Source: Lodderomyces elongisporus (Eukaryota; Ascomycota; Pichiomycetes; Serinales; Debaryomycetaceae). Taken from it: a stretch of 64,000 bases of DNA. Below are positions 49,876-60,149 of this stretch, in pieces. Position numbers and translations under genes: made by a program. Under the pieces are notes generated by a model that did not search any database, was not told where the DNA came from, and saw only the letters and a list, made by a program, of their open reading frames with translations. Each line of letters opens with the position of its first letter. Positions within the stretch are counted from its first letter, which is position 1. The stretch covers positions 620,001 through 684,000 of the forward strand of contig NC_083679.1 of assembly GCF_030384665.1 (NCBI RefSeq), written 5' to 3'.

Positions 49876-50388
49876 ATTGTGTATGGTATAATCTTCCCGT
49901 TCTTCCCTTCTCTTTATTATTATGTTCTAGTTTTGGCTGATACAAAGTTAAATTATTTCTAGAGTCAACTCTTATTAGCAATTGACGAAATACATTGAAT
50001 GGGCTTTTTTTTTAATGGCGTTCTTGGTGCGAGAACTCCTATTTCTTTTTCCCATTCTCTTTTTCTCTCTTTCTCTCTTTCTCTCTCGCCCGCACTATCT
50101 TTTTATCGCCAATTTACCTTCTTATATTCCTTCTCCTCTTTACCCCCCGCCCCCCCCCCCCCCTACACTTCTCTCGTTCATCAGCAAACTCCCCAAAAAC
50201 AACCTCGTTGAAAGATCAAAAAGAAAAAGCGAGTAGGTCTCATCCACATACAAAAATCAGCATCCATCAGCAAGAAATTGAGCACTTTAGCCTTAAAAAA
50301 AATCAGAAGCACATTTACTAAACCAATTGAGATAAGTAATAGGTCAAATAAAGAACTAGAGAAAGGACTAGAAAAAAGAACTAGAACG
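49876..50388. other. Divergent promoter EMC4 / VPS55
   Basis: No gene. CT-rich (TTTCTCTC)n at 50058-50090 and a C14 run at 50150-50163, ~230 bp before VPS55. An in-frame extension of VPS55 back to 50278 starts with TTG and is not used. Confidence 0.6.
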
Positions 50389-50850
50389 ATGATCAACTCA
50401 ACGTCCTTCAAAAATGTACATCCATTAAACAGAATAATTGGCTTATCTGTGATTTTATCCGTCGGTTTCCTTCTAGTGATTTTAGCAGGGATTTTGGGCA
50501 GCTGGTATCCCATAATTATTGGTATCATCTTTGCTGTGGCGCATTTACCGGTTGTAATTACACGGAGTATTTCGGATTCCTCAGATTACGATTTCAACTT
50601 TGACCCTTCGAATTCATCCAATGCCAACTTGATTGTAGAATTTGGACAATTCACTACGGCGTTTTTATTGGTTACCGGTTTTTATTTGCCGATAGTACTA
50701 CATCACTCATTGATTTTGACCAAAACAGCTGTAGTGTTGACTATTGCTGGGGGAGTATTGATATATGGCACTGTTTATACATTTAGTCACTATTTTGACG
50801 AGCCAGAGGAGGAAGACGCATTAGCTGATCTAGGCGGAGGAATTATTTAA
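50389..50850 (+). CDS. VPS55: Vps55/OB-RGRP family endosomal membrane protein
   Basis: A 153-aa protein with four hydrophobic segments (IIGLSVILSVGFLLVILAG, WYPIIIGIIFAVAHLPVVI, FGQFTTAFLLVTGFYLPIVL and TAVVLTIAGGVLIYGTVYTF). Order and spacing match Vps55 (140 aa in S. cerevisiae) and the human LEPROT proteins. Vps55 acts with Vps68 in late-endosome-to-vacuole sorting. The start ATG 50389 gives MINSTSFKNVHPLNRIIGLS. The acidic C-terminus (DEPEEEDALADLG) is cytosolic-like. Confidence 0.92.
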   Translation: MINSTSFKNVHPLNRIIGLSVILSVGFLLVILAGILGSWYPIIIGIIFAVAHLPVVITRSISDSSDYDFNFDPSNSSNANLIVEFGQFTTAFLLVTGFYLPIVLHHSLILTKTAVVLTIAGGVLIYGTVYTFSHYFDEPEEEDALADLGGGII

Positions 50851-51409
50851 ATATAGCGAGCAATGACAATAATTAACTGATACAAAAGGAAAATAAAGCA
50901 ATTCAATAAAGAGAGCAAAAAATGGATTGGATAGTGACCAGTAGCAGAATGTACATTCTGTGCAACATGATGTATGGTTCTGCCATCTGGAAGGCTGAAT
51001 GAATCTTCAATAAGTCTGTATATTTGTATTATGGACTTTCCCATTCTTGATTGGTTTTCTTTGTTTTTTTTTTTAAAAAAAAAAACGAAAACGGAAAAGC
51101 AAAAATAAGGAAGAGGAAGAAGAAGAAGGAAAAGAAAAGGAAAAGAAATGGTAACTCTCCTTGACGGTAAATTCGAAATGAAAAATGCATTAAAAATGCA
51201 GAAGTTTTTTTTTTTTTAAAAAAAAAAAGAGTTTAATCTAAAGCTGACGTTTTGATGAAACGTTGCAGAATACATTTCAGATTGTAGTTTGCGTTACCAT
51301 AAGTACTTGTGTTTCTTTTTTTTGAAAGAAAAAAAAAACTGTCCAAATGGATAATATATATCCATGTTTTCTTTTTCTATGTTTCTTCTTTTTTTTTTAA
51401 TGCACTTTT
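50851..51409. other. Spacer VPS55 / MED9-like gene (convergent)
   Basis: No gene. Several T-then-A homopolymer pairs that can form hairpins or act as bidirectional terminators: 51066-51084, 51208-51228 and 51318-51340. Confidence 0.6.
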
Positions 51410-51970
51410 TTATGAGATAGTATCCACTTTTTCCTTAAACTCTTGTAATGCCGCTTGTTTTCTCTGATTATCTTGTTTTAGCTTTTCAATTTGTGCCTTC
51501 ATGCTTTCTGGTGAGTCTTCAATGCCCTCGATCTCCAAAACGTGCTGTCTCAATTTAGAGATTTTCAATCTTAAACCACCAATCAATTTATCAAAGTCCT
51601 TGGCTTGTTTGGTACCGTTATTGACTTCAAGAAGAAGCTTTGTCAATTCTGGCATAATCTGTATTTGTTTGATCTTGTCGATGGGATTATATTCAGTTTG
51701 CTGCTGTTGACTTTGGTCTTGATTGTGAGCAAATTGTTCTTGTGGGGCATTCTGCAAATGCAGCAGCAGCTGCTGTTGTTGTTCTGGTTGTTGTTCTGGT
51801 TGTTGTTGTTGTTCTGGTTGTTGTTGTTGTTCGGGTTGTAACATATTCGATATTGTAGCATCTCCAGCAACATCAGCGTCCATCATCGGCACGTCACCTG
51901 TTAACTCATACTGCAGGCTTTCATTACTAGGTGCTACTTGTGCGGGAATGCCAGCTGCACTATCTGACAT
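51410..51970 (-). CDS. MED9: Mediator complex subunit 9-like
   Basis: A 186-aa protein. The first ~95 residues are acidic and Gln-rich (repeated PEQQQQ). The C-terminal half (IQIMPELTKLLLEVNNGTKQ ... LRQHVLEIEGIEDS, then a coiled coil) resembles the Med9/Cse2 helical domain of the Mediator middle module. Med9 binds Med4/Med7 and helps regulate RNA polymerase II transcription. Assignment rests on this short helical motif and size, so a different small coiled-coil protein cannot be excluded. Confidence 0.62.
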   Translation of the reverse strand: MSDSAAGIPAQVAPSNESLQYELTGDVPMMDADVAGDATISNMLQPEQQQQPEQQQQPEQQPEQQQQLLLHLQNAPQEQFAHNQDQSQQQQTEYNPIDKIKQIQIMPELTKLLLEVNNGTKQAKDFDKLIGGLRLKISKLRQHVLEIEGIEDSPESMKAQIEKLKQDNQRKQAALQEFKEKVDTIS

Positions 51971-53241
51971 GGTGGCTGATTAGTCAAAGTAGTTGGTTAC
52001 ATATGGTGTCAGAAACATAGAGATTGCATAAATGAATTGTTTTCAAAGCTCAAATATCACGTGGTACTTGGTACTTGGTAGCGATTTGATATCTTGACTT
52101 CACTATAGTCTTGTTTTCTTTTCTATACTATTTCTGTATTTCGTTTAATGTTATTTTTTGAACATTATATGTATATACATATGTACATATATATATAGTT
52201 AATGTTCTGGGATTGGAAAAGAAGATGGTAATTGCCGAAACTATTATGGGTCTTTTATTAAATAAAGGGTGTTTGTGGAAAAGAGTGAGAGGGGAGGAAA
52301 AAAAAGTAGTATTGTATCTATGAAAAGAAAAAGTAAAAGAGATGCTGACATTATTGACTGAAAATTTCGTGGATAGATTGAGACAAAGTTTGTCGATTTG
52401 TAAATTTCTTTTTCCCCATAATCCTTTATTTTCTTTTTGACATTGTTGTCTCTCTACTTTTTTTATGTTGTTGTGGATTTGGTTTGATTCTGCACCAAAA
52501 AGTTTTGTTCTTCAAATTGCTTGTTGGATTAGCAATGCGAAGGGATGACGGATAAATAAAAAAAATGTCAATATACAGATATACAAACACAACCGAGTGT
52601 TTACTGTGTACACACACACTCACACTCACACTCTCTCTATCTCTTTTCTTTTCACCTTGTAATATATTCTATTCTAAAGATAACTTAAACAAAACAAGCA
52701 AAATAAGAAAAACGGATATATATGTCTAAGAAAAAAAGACATATCAAGGATAAAGGATGTAAAGTTTTCTTTTTTTTTTTAAAAAATCATATGCTTCTTG
52801 TACAGCTAAACTCCGCTAAACTCCTGACATATGGCAAAAAAAAAAAAAAAGATAATAATGACGCTACCAACTGTTAATACTATTCTGAATTTTTCTTTTT
52901 CTCCTTTTTTTTTTCCATTCATTCTTTCATTCTTTCATTCATTCCTTTGTGTTTTGTGTCAATTTATTTGTGCTTTTTTTTTCTTTACCCCACGAATGCC
53001 GTTGATTTTTTCTTTAACAATTTGGTATTGTTGAGACGACGAAAAGGAGAAGAAAAGAAGAAAAGAGGAGAAGAAGGAGGGGCAAAAGACGGAAAATAAA
53101 AACATGCTCAATATTTACATATATAAACACAATCAGGATATCTAGTTTATATATCTCTAAATATTTATATATATATATACATAAAAGAAAGTACTTGAAA
53201 TATATATATACAAATACAAATACACTGCTTTGTTCAGAATA
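51971..53241. other. Divergent promoter MED9-like / HFD1-like
   Basis: 1.27 kb without a supported gene. It holds a single CACGTG near 52058, a direct GGTACTTGGTACTTGG repeat near 52062-52078, TATA/CATATA tracts (52168-52198, 53115-53220), CA/CT repeats near 52610-52640 and poly-T runs. The last 100 bp before HFD1 are TATATA-rich. Confidence 0.6.
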
Positions 53242-55479
53242 ATGGGCAGTAGTAGTGATAGTACCAGTAATCAAAAGCCATCTAATAATAATACACCTAC
53301 TCGCATTGAATCCACTTCTGCCAAAATCAAGAGAAAATTATCCATACGCAAAATGAAAAACTCATCATCAGCTGCAATTGAACCTCCAAAATTGGACCAA
53401 GTATTGAGCTCACCCGAGTTGGAGCCACAAACACAACAGGAAAGAGTACCACAAACTTCAGCAAAGACCAACAATACCAACAACAAGCCACTGGCATCGA
53501 CACCTCAGTCTAAAAAGACTGAAGCAAAAAAATCTGACCTCGGTAAAAGCCAACCAATTAGTAATGGAAATAGCAAGTTAAAGCCCACACCAGCAAATAC
53601 CAAAAACAAAGTTAGCAGTGGTGAAAATAATATCGGCTATAGTAAAGATGGTGGTACTAGAGTCAAAGTAGATCGACCAAATAACGATCACAACTCCAAG
53701 CTCACTCCTAATGCACTGGTGAGATCATCAGCATCTTCAACAATAACAGCAACAGCAACAGCAACAGGCGCAGATGCAGATGCAGATGCAGATGCAGAAA
53801 GAGACTCTATCACCACAAAGGTCTCTTCAGCTGCGCCCAGTATGTCAACTACTAATGGTGCTCGTGGTAGTGAGGTGAACAAAGATTTTAAAGCTTCAGA
53901 GGAAACAACACTTGAATATACTAAAGTCGAGGATATCGAACCAGGTATTGCAAGGGTCCATGCCGGTTTCAGAAGCGGTAAAACACAAAGTATCCAATTT
54001 AGATTGAACCAGTTGAGAAACTTGTACTTTGCAATCAAAGAGAATCAACCTGCAATTTGCCATGCATTGAGCCAGGATTTCCACAGAGTCCCATCTGAAA
54101 CAATAAATTACGAAATAGCAACTGGATTGGGCGAGTTGCTCTATATAATGTCACAATTGCACAAATGGGTAAAGCCAGAAAAAGTCACTGATTTACCACT
54201 AAACTTATCCACCAGTCCAGTGTATATCGAAAGAATACCATTGGGAGTTGTCTTGGTCATTGCGGCATTCAACTACCCACTCTTTGTCTCCATATCGCCC
54301 ATTGTGGGTGCTATTGCCGCAGGAAATACCGTGGTTTTGAAGCAGTCGGAGGCAACTCCACACTTTAGTCAATTGTTTACAAATATCTTGTCAAAGGCAT
54401 TAGACCCAGAAATCTTTTTCCCAGTCAATGGAGCAGTCCCTGAGACTACAGAATTACTTAAGCAAAAAGTCGACAAGATTATCTTTACAGGCAGTGCCAC
54501 TGTGGGCAAGATTATCGCATCAAAAGCAGCAGAGACTTTGACACCTACAATATTGGAGCTTGGTGGTAAAACACCAGCTTTTGTTTTGGATGATGTTAAG
54601 GATAAGGATTTGCCCACTGTAGCCAGAAGAATTGCTTGGGGAAGATTTGCCAACTCTGGACAAACGTGTATTGCAGTCGATTATGTATTTGTTGCCAAAT
54701 CCAAGCATGATAAATTTGTTGACGCATTGAAAAAAATTGTACACGAGGAATTTTACTCCAACATCAATGCAAATGATAAGAACTATACCCATTTGATCAA
54801 CCAACGTGCATTCAACAGGATTGAAAATATCATTAAAACAACAAAAGGTGATATTATTACTGGCGGAGACGTAAACCCCAAGTCGCTTTATGTGGCACCC
54901 ACTGTAATTGACAATGCTACATGGTCAGACAGCTCGATGCAAGCTGAAATTTTTGGTCCCATCTTGCCAATACTTACCTACGATGATGTTGAAACTGCAT
55001 CAAATGAAGTCATTGCCAATCACGATACTCCCTTGGCGCTCTACATTTTCACCAGTGGAGCTACTTCTCCTCGTGTCAACCCCCAAATCAAGACTATAGC
55101 CACAAAAGTGAGATCCGGTGGAATGGTGATCAATGATGTGTTAATGCACATTGCTCTTCATAATGCACCATTTGGAGGCGTGGGACAGTCAGGATATGGA
55201 GCTTACCACGGCAAGTTTTCGTTTTTGGCATTTTCACATGAACGTACCACGATTGAACAACAATTGTGGAATGATTGGGTGATCAAGGCTAGGTATCCAC
55301 CACATACAAACCAAAAGGATAAGTTGGTCAAAACAAGCCAACTGAGTTATGGTGGAAGGGTATGGTTTGCAAGAGATGGCAATGTTAGAAAAGAAGGACC
55401 CACATCATTTTTCAATGCATGGACTGGGGCATTAGGATTAGCAGAATTGGTTAAAGATTTTATTGGTGCCTCTATTTGA
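53242..55479 (+). CDS. HFD1: Fatty aldehyde dehydrogenase (class 3, Hfd1-like) with long N-terminal extension
   Basis: A 745-aa protein from ATG 53242 (the open frame starts with TTG at 53230). Residues ~1-215 are disordered: Ser/Thr/Asn/Lys-rich with an Ala-Asp repeat. Residues ~230-720 form a class-3 aldehyde dehydrogenase: the catalytic Glu439 in LELGGK, the nucleophile Cys476 in SGQTCIA, and NAPFGGVGQSGYG. Hfd1 oxidises long-chain aldehydes such as hexadecenal and contributes 4-hydroxybenzoate for ubiquinone synthesis. The C-terminus has a mildly hydrophobic end (AWTGALGLAELVKDFIGASI) that may associate with membranes. S. cerevisiae Hfd1 is ~530 aa, so the extension is lineage-specific. 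The catalytic residues are intact. Confidence 0.88.
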   Translation: MGSSSDSTSNQKPSNNNTPTRIESTSAKIKRKLSIRKMKNSSSAAIEPPKLDQVLSSPELEPQTQQERVPQTSAKTNNTNNKPLASTPQSKKTEAKKSDLGKSQPISNGNSKLKPTPANTKNKVSSGENNIGYSKDGGTRVKVDRPNNDHNSKLTPNALVRSSASSTITATATATGADADADADAERDSITTKVSSAAPSMSTTNGARGSEVNKDFKASEETTLEYTKVEDIEPGIARVHAGFRSGKTQSIQFRLNQLRNLYFAIKENQPAICHALSQDFHRVPSETINYEIATGLGELLYIMSQLHKWVKPEKVTDLPLNLSTSPVYIERIPLGVVLVIAAFNYPLFVSISPIVGAIAAGNTVVLKQSEATPHFSQLFTNILSKALDPEIFFPVNGAVPETTELLKQKVDKIIFTGSATVGKIIASKAAETLTPTILELGGKTPAFVLDDVKDKDLPTVARRIAWGRFANSGQTCIAVDYVFVAKSKHDKFVDALKKIVHEEFYSNINANDKNYTHLINQRAFNRIENIIKTTKGDIITGGDVNPKSLYVAPTVIDNATWSDSSMQAEIFGPILPILTYDDVETASNEVIANHDTPLALYIFTSGATSPRVNPQIKTIATKVRSGGMVINDVLMHIALHNAPFGGVGQSGYGAYHGKFSFLAFSHERTTIEQQLWNDWVIKARYPPHTNQKDKLVKTSQLSYGGRVWFARDGNVRKEGPTSFFNAWTGALGLAELVKDFIGASI
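53762..53800 (+). repeat. GCAGAT hexanucleotide repeat (Ala-Asp) in HFD1-like gene
   Basis: Repeated GCAGAT units follow an ACAGCA tract and encode alternating Ala-Asp after Thr-Ala. It lies in the disordered N-terminal extension. Confidence 0.85.
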
Positions 55480-58303
55480 TTTTTCATTAGAAAAAAGAGG
55501 AAGACAGAAATAGACGAACCAAAACAAACCCCAAACAAATGAAGAAAGAAAGAGCAAAAAAAAAAAAAAAGAAAAAACCAAAGACAAAACCCAAACACAA
55601 GCGAGCGACAAAGAGAGTCGACAGCGATTGACCTGGGATTGTGGAAGGTTTAGCCACCTACCAACCTTGATTTAATTTTTTAAATAGTTTTTTTTTTTTC
55701 AGTAGAGGACAATTTTTTTTTATTAGACAATATATTACGTTATTAAAATTTAGGGACATAGTCCAAATTGGTTTGAACTCTGTTTCAAAAGCTTGTAAAT
55801 GATTTAAAGATCAAGCAAGGAATAGTGTTGAACAAAAAAGAGACAAAAAAAACAGGAAGTAATGACGACAGAGTTGAAAGAAGAGCGCAATATCGTCATC
55901 AATCACATATATGAGTTGAAACCGCCTTAGTGCGCAAATTCATCGATTGTGGCAGGTGATTCAACTGCGAAAAGGAAGTTAGATATTTCCGTGGCGCAAG
56001 CTCTATTCAGAAACGCCTTGGTTAGGACAGTGTTGCAAAAAAAAATATACTTATTTCTTGTTCTCAACGCACAAGTACTTTGCCAAACCTATTACTTTAC
56101 TACAGCTTTTGTAATTTCTTAATTTTTTTGTTTTCGTTAGCTTTTTGTTTTTCACCAGTAACAGATTGTTTCAATAGAGAGCCATTTTCTACATTCAATA
56201 TATATAGGTTTGAGACCCAAAATATACACTTTGGTTTACAATAAAGTAAGAAGCAAATAAAATTTAGGTAGCAGTTATCCAAGTTAACTGAGCAGAAGTA
56301 GACAAAACGACACTTTCTCTTTTTCTCTTTCTTTCTTTTTTTTGAGAAGGGGGGGGGGGGGGGGAGGGGAGGGGAGGTTTACTATTCATGATAATTCAAG
56401 GGTCATTTCAATTTCATTTTTTTTTTTTTTGTTTGTTTTGGCTTTTCATCCCACTTCATTAATTTCTATTTCCATTATCGCGCCTCCTTTTTTTTCCAGT
56501 TAGTTGGAAAATTAGGATGATGGAAGCAAGAATGTGAAAGATACAAGCATGTTTGGAAATCAAAATCTGTTCAACTATAGATTCTCTTCTTCTGAAAATG
56601 TACATTATCAAATTGGTATTCCTATCAAGTGTGGATTAAGGCTTCAGCGAATTGGTGATGACGAATGTCGATCCTTTCTACATGATTGAAAGATACCTGA
56701 TTACCCAGGAGGATTCAATAAAATTGGAGGAGGAAAGAAACGAAATAGTTTTGAAGTATTGCAATAGATTTAGCAAACGGTAAATTTTTTTTTTTTTTTT
56801 TTTTTTTGTCTATTTGAGGGGAGATGAAATAAATAGAGAGCGACGATAGATAAGGCAAGCAAGAATTAACCTTTGCCATTTCCAATTCCAATTCCATTCA
56901 TATTTCTTCATTTCTTTAGGTATTTTTGTAATTATTGTTCATAAATGGTTCTTCTTTGCCGGCCCGTGTGGGTTACCCTAATTGATCTACTTCACGTGAC
57001 CGTGAACAAATTCAAGCAATTAATCTGTCTAAATTTGCAAAAGTTGCTGTTAAGCGCCATGGCCAGAATTTGTCTAAATTGCACCTTGCATTTTACAGAG
57101 AGTTAGGAAAAAAAAAGGGAAATTTGTACTGTGGTTTGTAGACAAGACAGAGAAAGAGAAAAGGAGATAGATTGATAACGTATATACCATAACTGGAAAG
57201 TGAATTCCATGGTTTCTAACAGTCAAGTGTTTTTTCATTTTTTAAATTTTAAATTTTTATTTTTTTCTTTTTTTTTTTTTTGGGGGGGGGGGGAGGAGGG
57301 TGGAGGAAGAAGTACAAGGTAGCGGAATTTGTTTTTGTGGTTTGTGGATTTCTTTACTTTTTGCAACTTCAGCTGCGCAAATGACGTTTTTTGTTTTTCC
57401 ACTATATGTATAAATATGAATATATTTCGCAGCCACACTTCCTTGTGTCAATTTTAATAGTAGGCAACACTCACTATACCATAAAGATAACAATACATTA
57501 CATGCAAATACTGCAAAATAAAGACTTAAAAACAATACGAACAATTGGAGCAAGAATAATTCATAACTCTTGTGATGCCACCACACTTTTTAACCACAAT
57601 AAACAGAATTAAAGTTAGAGATAGAAACATTGTTAAAAATTTAACATTAAGATTGAGTGATATATGTACCCTAGTTCTAATATAGAGGCAAGGGGGAAAA
57701 GTAGGGTTGGAGAGGGAAGAGAGAGTTACAAATCTATCTATGTGTCTATGTGAGTGTGAGTGAGTGTGTGTGTGTGCATGCGTGGTTGTGTGAAGGAGTG
57801 CAAGAAGAGGAAGTTTGAGAAAGATAGGTTTGTAATATGCCTGTTAACGGTTAGTTACACATCTGTTGACTACAAATCTAGGAGATTGCTGCAAACTTAA
57901 AATAAATTAAACCAATACTTAACAAACAAAAAAAAAACAATAATAGATTGCAAGGCAAAAGAGACTAGACCACCCACCCATCGACCCACATCTACCAGAT
58001 TTGTCGAGTATATAACTGAGCAGATATCTACCTCATCTTCAAATCTTTAAACTATTAAGATCATCTTTGCCTATTCACAGCATCCTCCATACTTGGCACC
58101 CTTTTTGCACCCTCTTTGCACTCCACTTCCTTTGTTCCAAGAAAAGGTTTACCGAAATAATTGGAATACATACAAATTTAGCTTGGCTGATACTTGGTAA
58201 ACAAACAACATAACAACATAACAACAAAACAAATAAACAAAAAATTTAATAATAATAATAATAAAACGTTCGAATCTTGGCAGTATATTTTGGACTACAC
58301 GCA
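55480..58303. other. 2.8-kb spacer HFD1-like / Dal5-family transporter
   Basis: The largest gap without a recognisable gene. It contains G16 at 56349-56364, G12 at 57282-57293 behind a T-run, T23 near 56787-56806, one CACGTGAC at 56993-57000 next to GGGTTACCC (56970-56978), and a GT-rich tract at 57750-57775. Short ORFs (60-109 codons) are low complexity or lack domains. I see no tRNA. A long regulatory region or undetected non-coding RNA is possible. Confidence 0.55.
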
Positions 58304-59968
58304 ATGTCTGCAAGAAGAAATAGCATTGACACGGTCTCAATAGGATCTGCAAATAGCCAGACACCTTTGAAAGACGAGACAAAAGAGGTCAATATCCAAA
58401 GAGTAGGGTCTGAATCGTCGACCGAGACAGTCAATCTGAAGAACCCTTTTATTGACCCTAAAGTTGCTGAATATTATCAAAACTTGTACGATGAAGTCCA
58501 TTATGAGTGTCGTGGTGCTTTTGACCCATCATTTGAATGGACACCCGAAGAAGAACGCAAAGTTGTTTGGAAGTTAAACTTCAGAGTGGCTTTGACAGCA
58601 TGTCTTATGTTTATGGGTTTGCAAGTTGATAGGGGAAACCTTGCGCAAGCAGTTACTGACAATATGTTGACAGACTTGGGTATGAACACTAACAACTACA
58701 ACACTGGAAACACTATATTTTTAGTTTGTTTCTTGGCCGCTGAAGTCCCTTCACAATTGATTTCAAAGGCACTCGGACCAGATGTGTTTGTTCCATTTCA
58801 AATCTGCGCGTGGTCAATCGTTGCCATGTCACAGGCTGCTCTTAAAAATAAAGCTGGCTTTTACATTACTAGAGCATTGATTGGAGCGTTGGAAGGTGGA
58901 TTTATTGCCGATTTGGTCTTGTGGTTGAGTTATTTCTTTACTAGTAAAGAATTACCTGTGCGGTTATCCTGGTTCTGGACCACATTGTCCTTGGTGCAGA
59001 TTTTTACCTCCCTCTTGGCCTTTGGTATATTGAGAATCCGTGCAAATGGCATGCACGGTTGGCAATGGCTCTTCTTGATTGAAGGCTTGTTCACATTGCT
59101 TATTGGTATTTCGTCTTTTTTTTTAATGAGACCAAGTGCAACACAAACAAAATCCAAATGGAATCCAAAGGGCTGGTTCACCGATAGGGAAGAAAAGATT
59201 GTGGTCAATCGGGTTTTGCGTGATGACCCATCAAAGGGAACCATGCACAACAGACAAGGAATCACACCAATAAATTTATGGAGATGTTTTACTGACTACC
59301 ATCTTTGGCCCATTTATGCTATTGGATTAGTTGCATACATTGGACAGCAAACACTTGCCTCGTACTTTGGTTTAATCAATCGGTCTTTAGGATTCAGTGT
59401 CTTCACTACCAATTTGTTGACTATTCCAAATGCCGTGATTCACATTATATTTTTACTAGCAATAACATGGTTCTCAGAAAGAATTAACCAGAGAGCATTG
59501 GTGTGTTTGATTGCACCAATATACGCAACGCCCATAATGGGGGTTATCAGATGGTGGAAAGGTTCAGGCCACAACATTTGGGGGACTTGGGTTTTAAACA
59601 CTTTGTATATGGGTCAGCCGTACATCCATGCAATTTGTGTCTCTTGGATCTCAAGAAACTCAAATTCTGTGAGAAATAGATCTGTTTGTTCAGCTTTGTA
59701 CAATATGTTTGTTCAATTGGGAAGCATTATCGGAAACAACATTTACAGAGACGACGATAAACCACTTTACCATAGAGGAAACATGCAATTGTTTGTAATC
59801 ACTTTCATCTTGATCCCCATTTTGCTCTTGGCAAAATTTTATTACGTCTACTTTAACAAGAGAAGGGAACAGATTTGGAATAATATGACCGAGGAGGAGA
59901 AGCACGAGTATCGAGTTACCACCAACGATCAAGGTAACAAACGGTTGGACTTTAGGTTCGACCACTAG
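58304..59968 (+). CDS. MFS transporter, Dal5/anion:cation symporter family
   Basis: A 554-aa, probably 12-helix plasma-membrane permease. After a ~100-residue cytosolic N-terminus comes VDRGNLAQAVTDNMLTDLGM, the family's first loop signature (usually D-R-x-N-x-x-x-A). ITRALIGALEGGFIADLVLW is the next conserved motif. The C-terminus ends RLDFRF, common in this group. Members carry allantoate, nicotinate, pantothenate, biotin or sulfonates; the sequence looks closest to the Seo1/Soa1 branch, but the substrate cannot be read from sequence. Start ATG 58304 (MSARRNSIDTV); the frame opens upstream with TTG 58277 only. Convergent with RTP1. Confidence 0.85.
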   Translation: MSARRNSIDTVSIGSANSQTPLKDETKEVNIQRVGSESSTETVNLKNPFIDPKVAEYYQNLYDEVHYECRGAFDPSFEWTPEEERKVVWKLNFRVALTACLMFMGLQVDRGNLAQAVTDNMLTDLGMNTNNYNTGNTIFLVCFLAAEVPSQLISKALGPDVFVPFQICAWSIVAMSQAALKNKAGFYITRALIGALEGGFIADLVLWLSYFFTSKELPVRLSWFWTTLSLVQIFTSLLAFGILRIRANGMHGWQWLFLIEGLFTLLIGISSFFLMRPSATQTKSKWNPKGWFTDREEKIVVNRVLRDDPSKGTMHNRQGITPINLWRCFTDYHLWPIYAIGLVAYIGQQTLASYFGLINRSLGFSVFTTNLLTIPNAVIHIIFLLAITWFSERINQRALVCLIAPIYATPIMGVIRWWKGSGHNIWGTWVLNTLYMGQPYIHAICVSWISRNSNSVRNRSVCSALYNMFVQLGSIIGNNIYRDDDKPLYHRGNMQLFVITFILIPILLLAKFYYVYFNKRREQIWNNMTEEEKHEYRVTTNDQGNKRLDFRFDH

Positions 59969-60149
59969 ATTTATAGACAGCAACACTATAGACTATAGAC
60001 TATAGATCCTAATTTCTGAAGAGCAAAACAAAAACAAAAACAAAAACAAAAACACAAAACAAGCTCCAAACTTTAAGTACTTAGACTTTAGATATCTTTA
60101 CAAATTTCGTTTAGTTGAATTTATTTATTCCATCTGCTTTAATCATATA

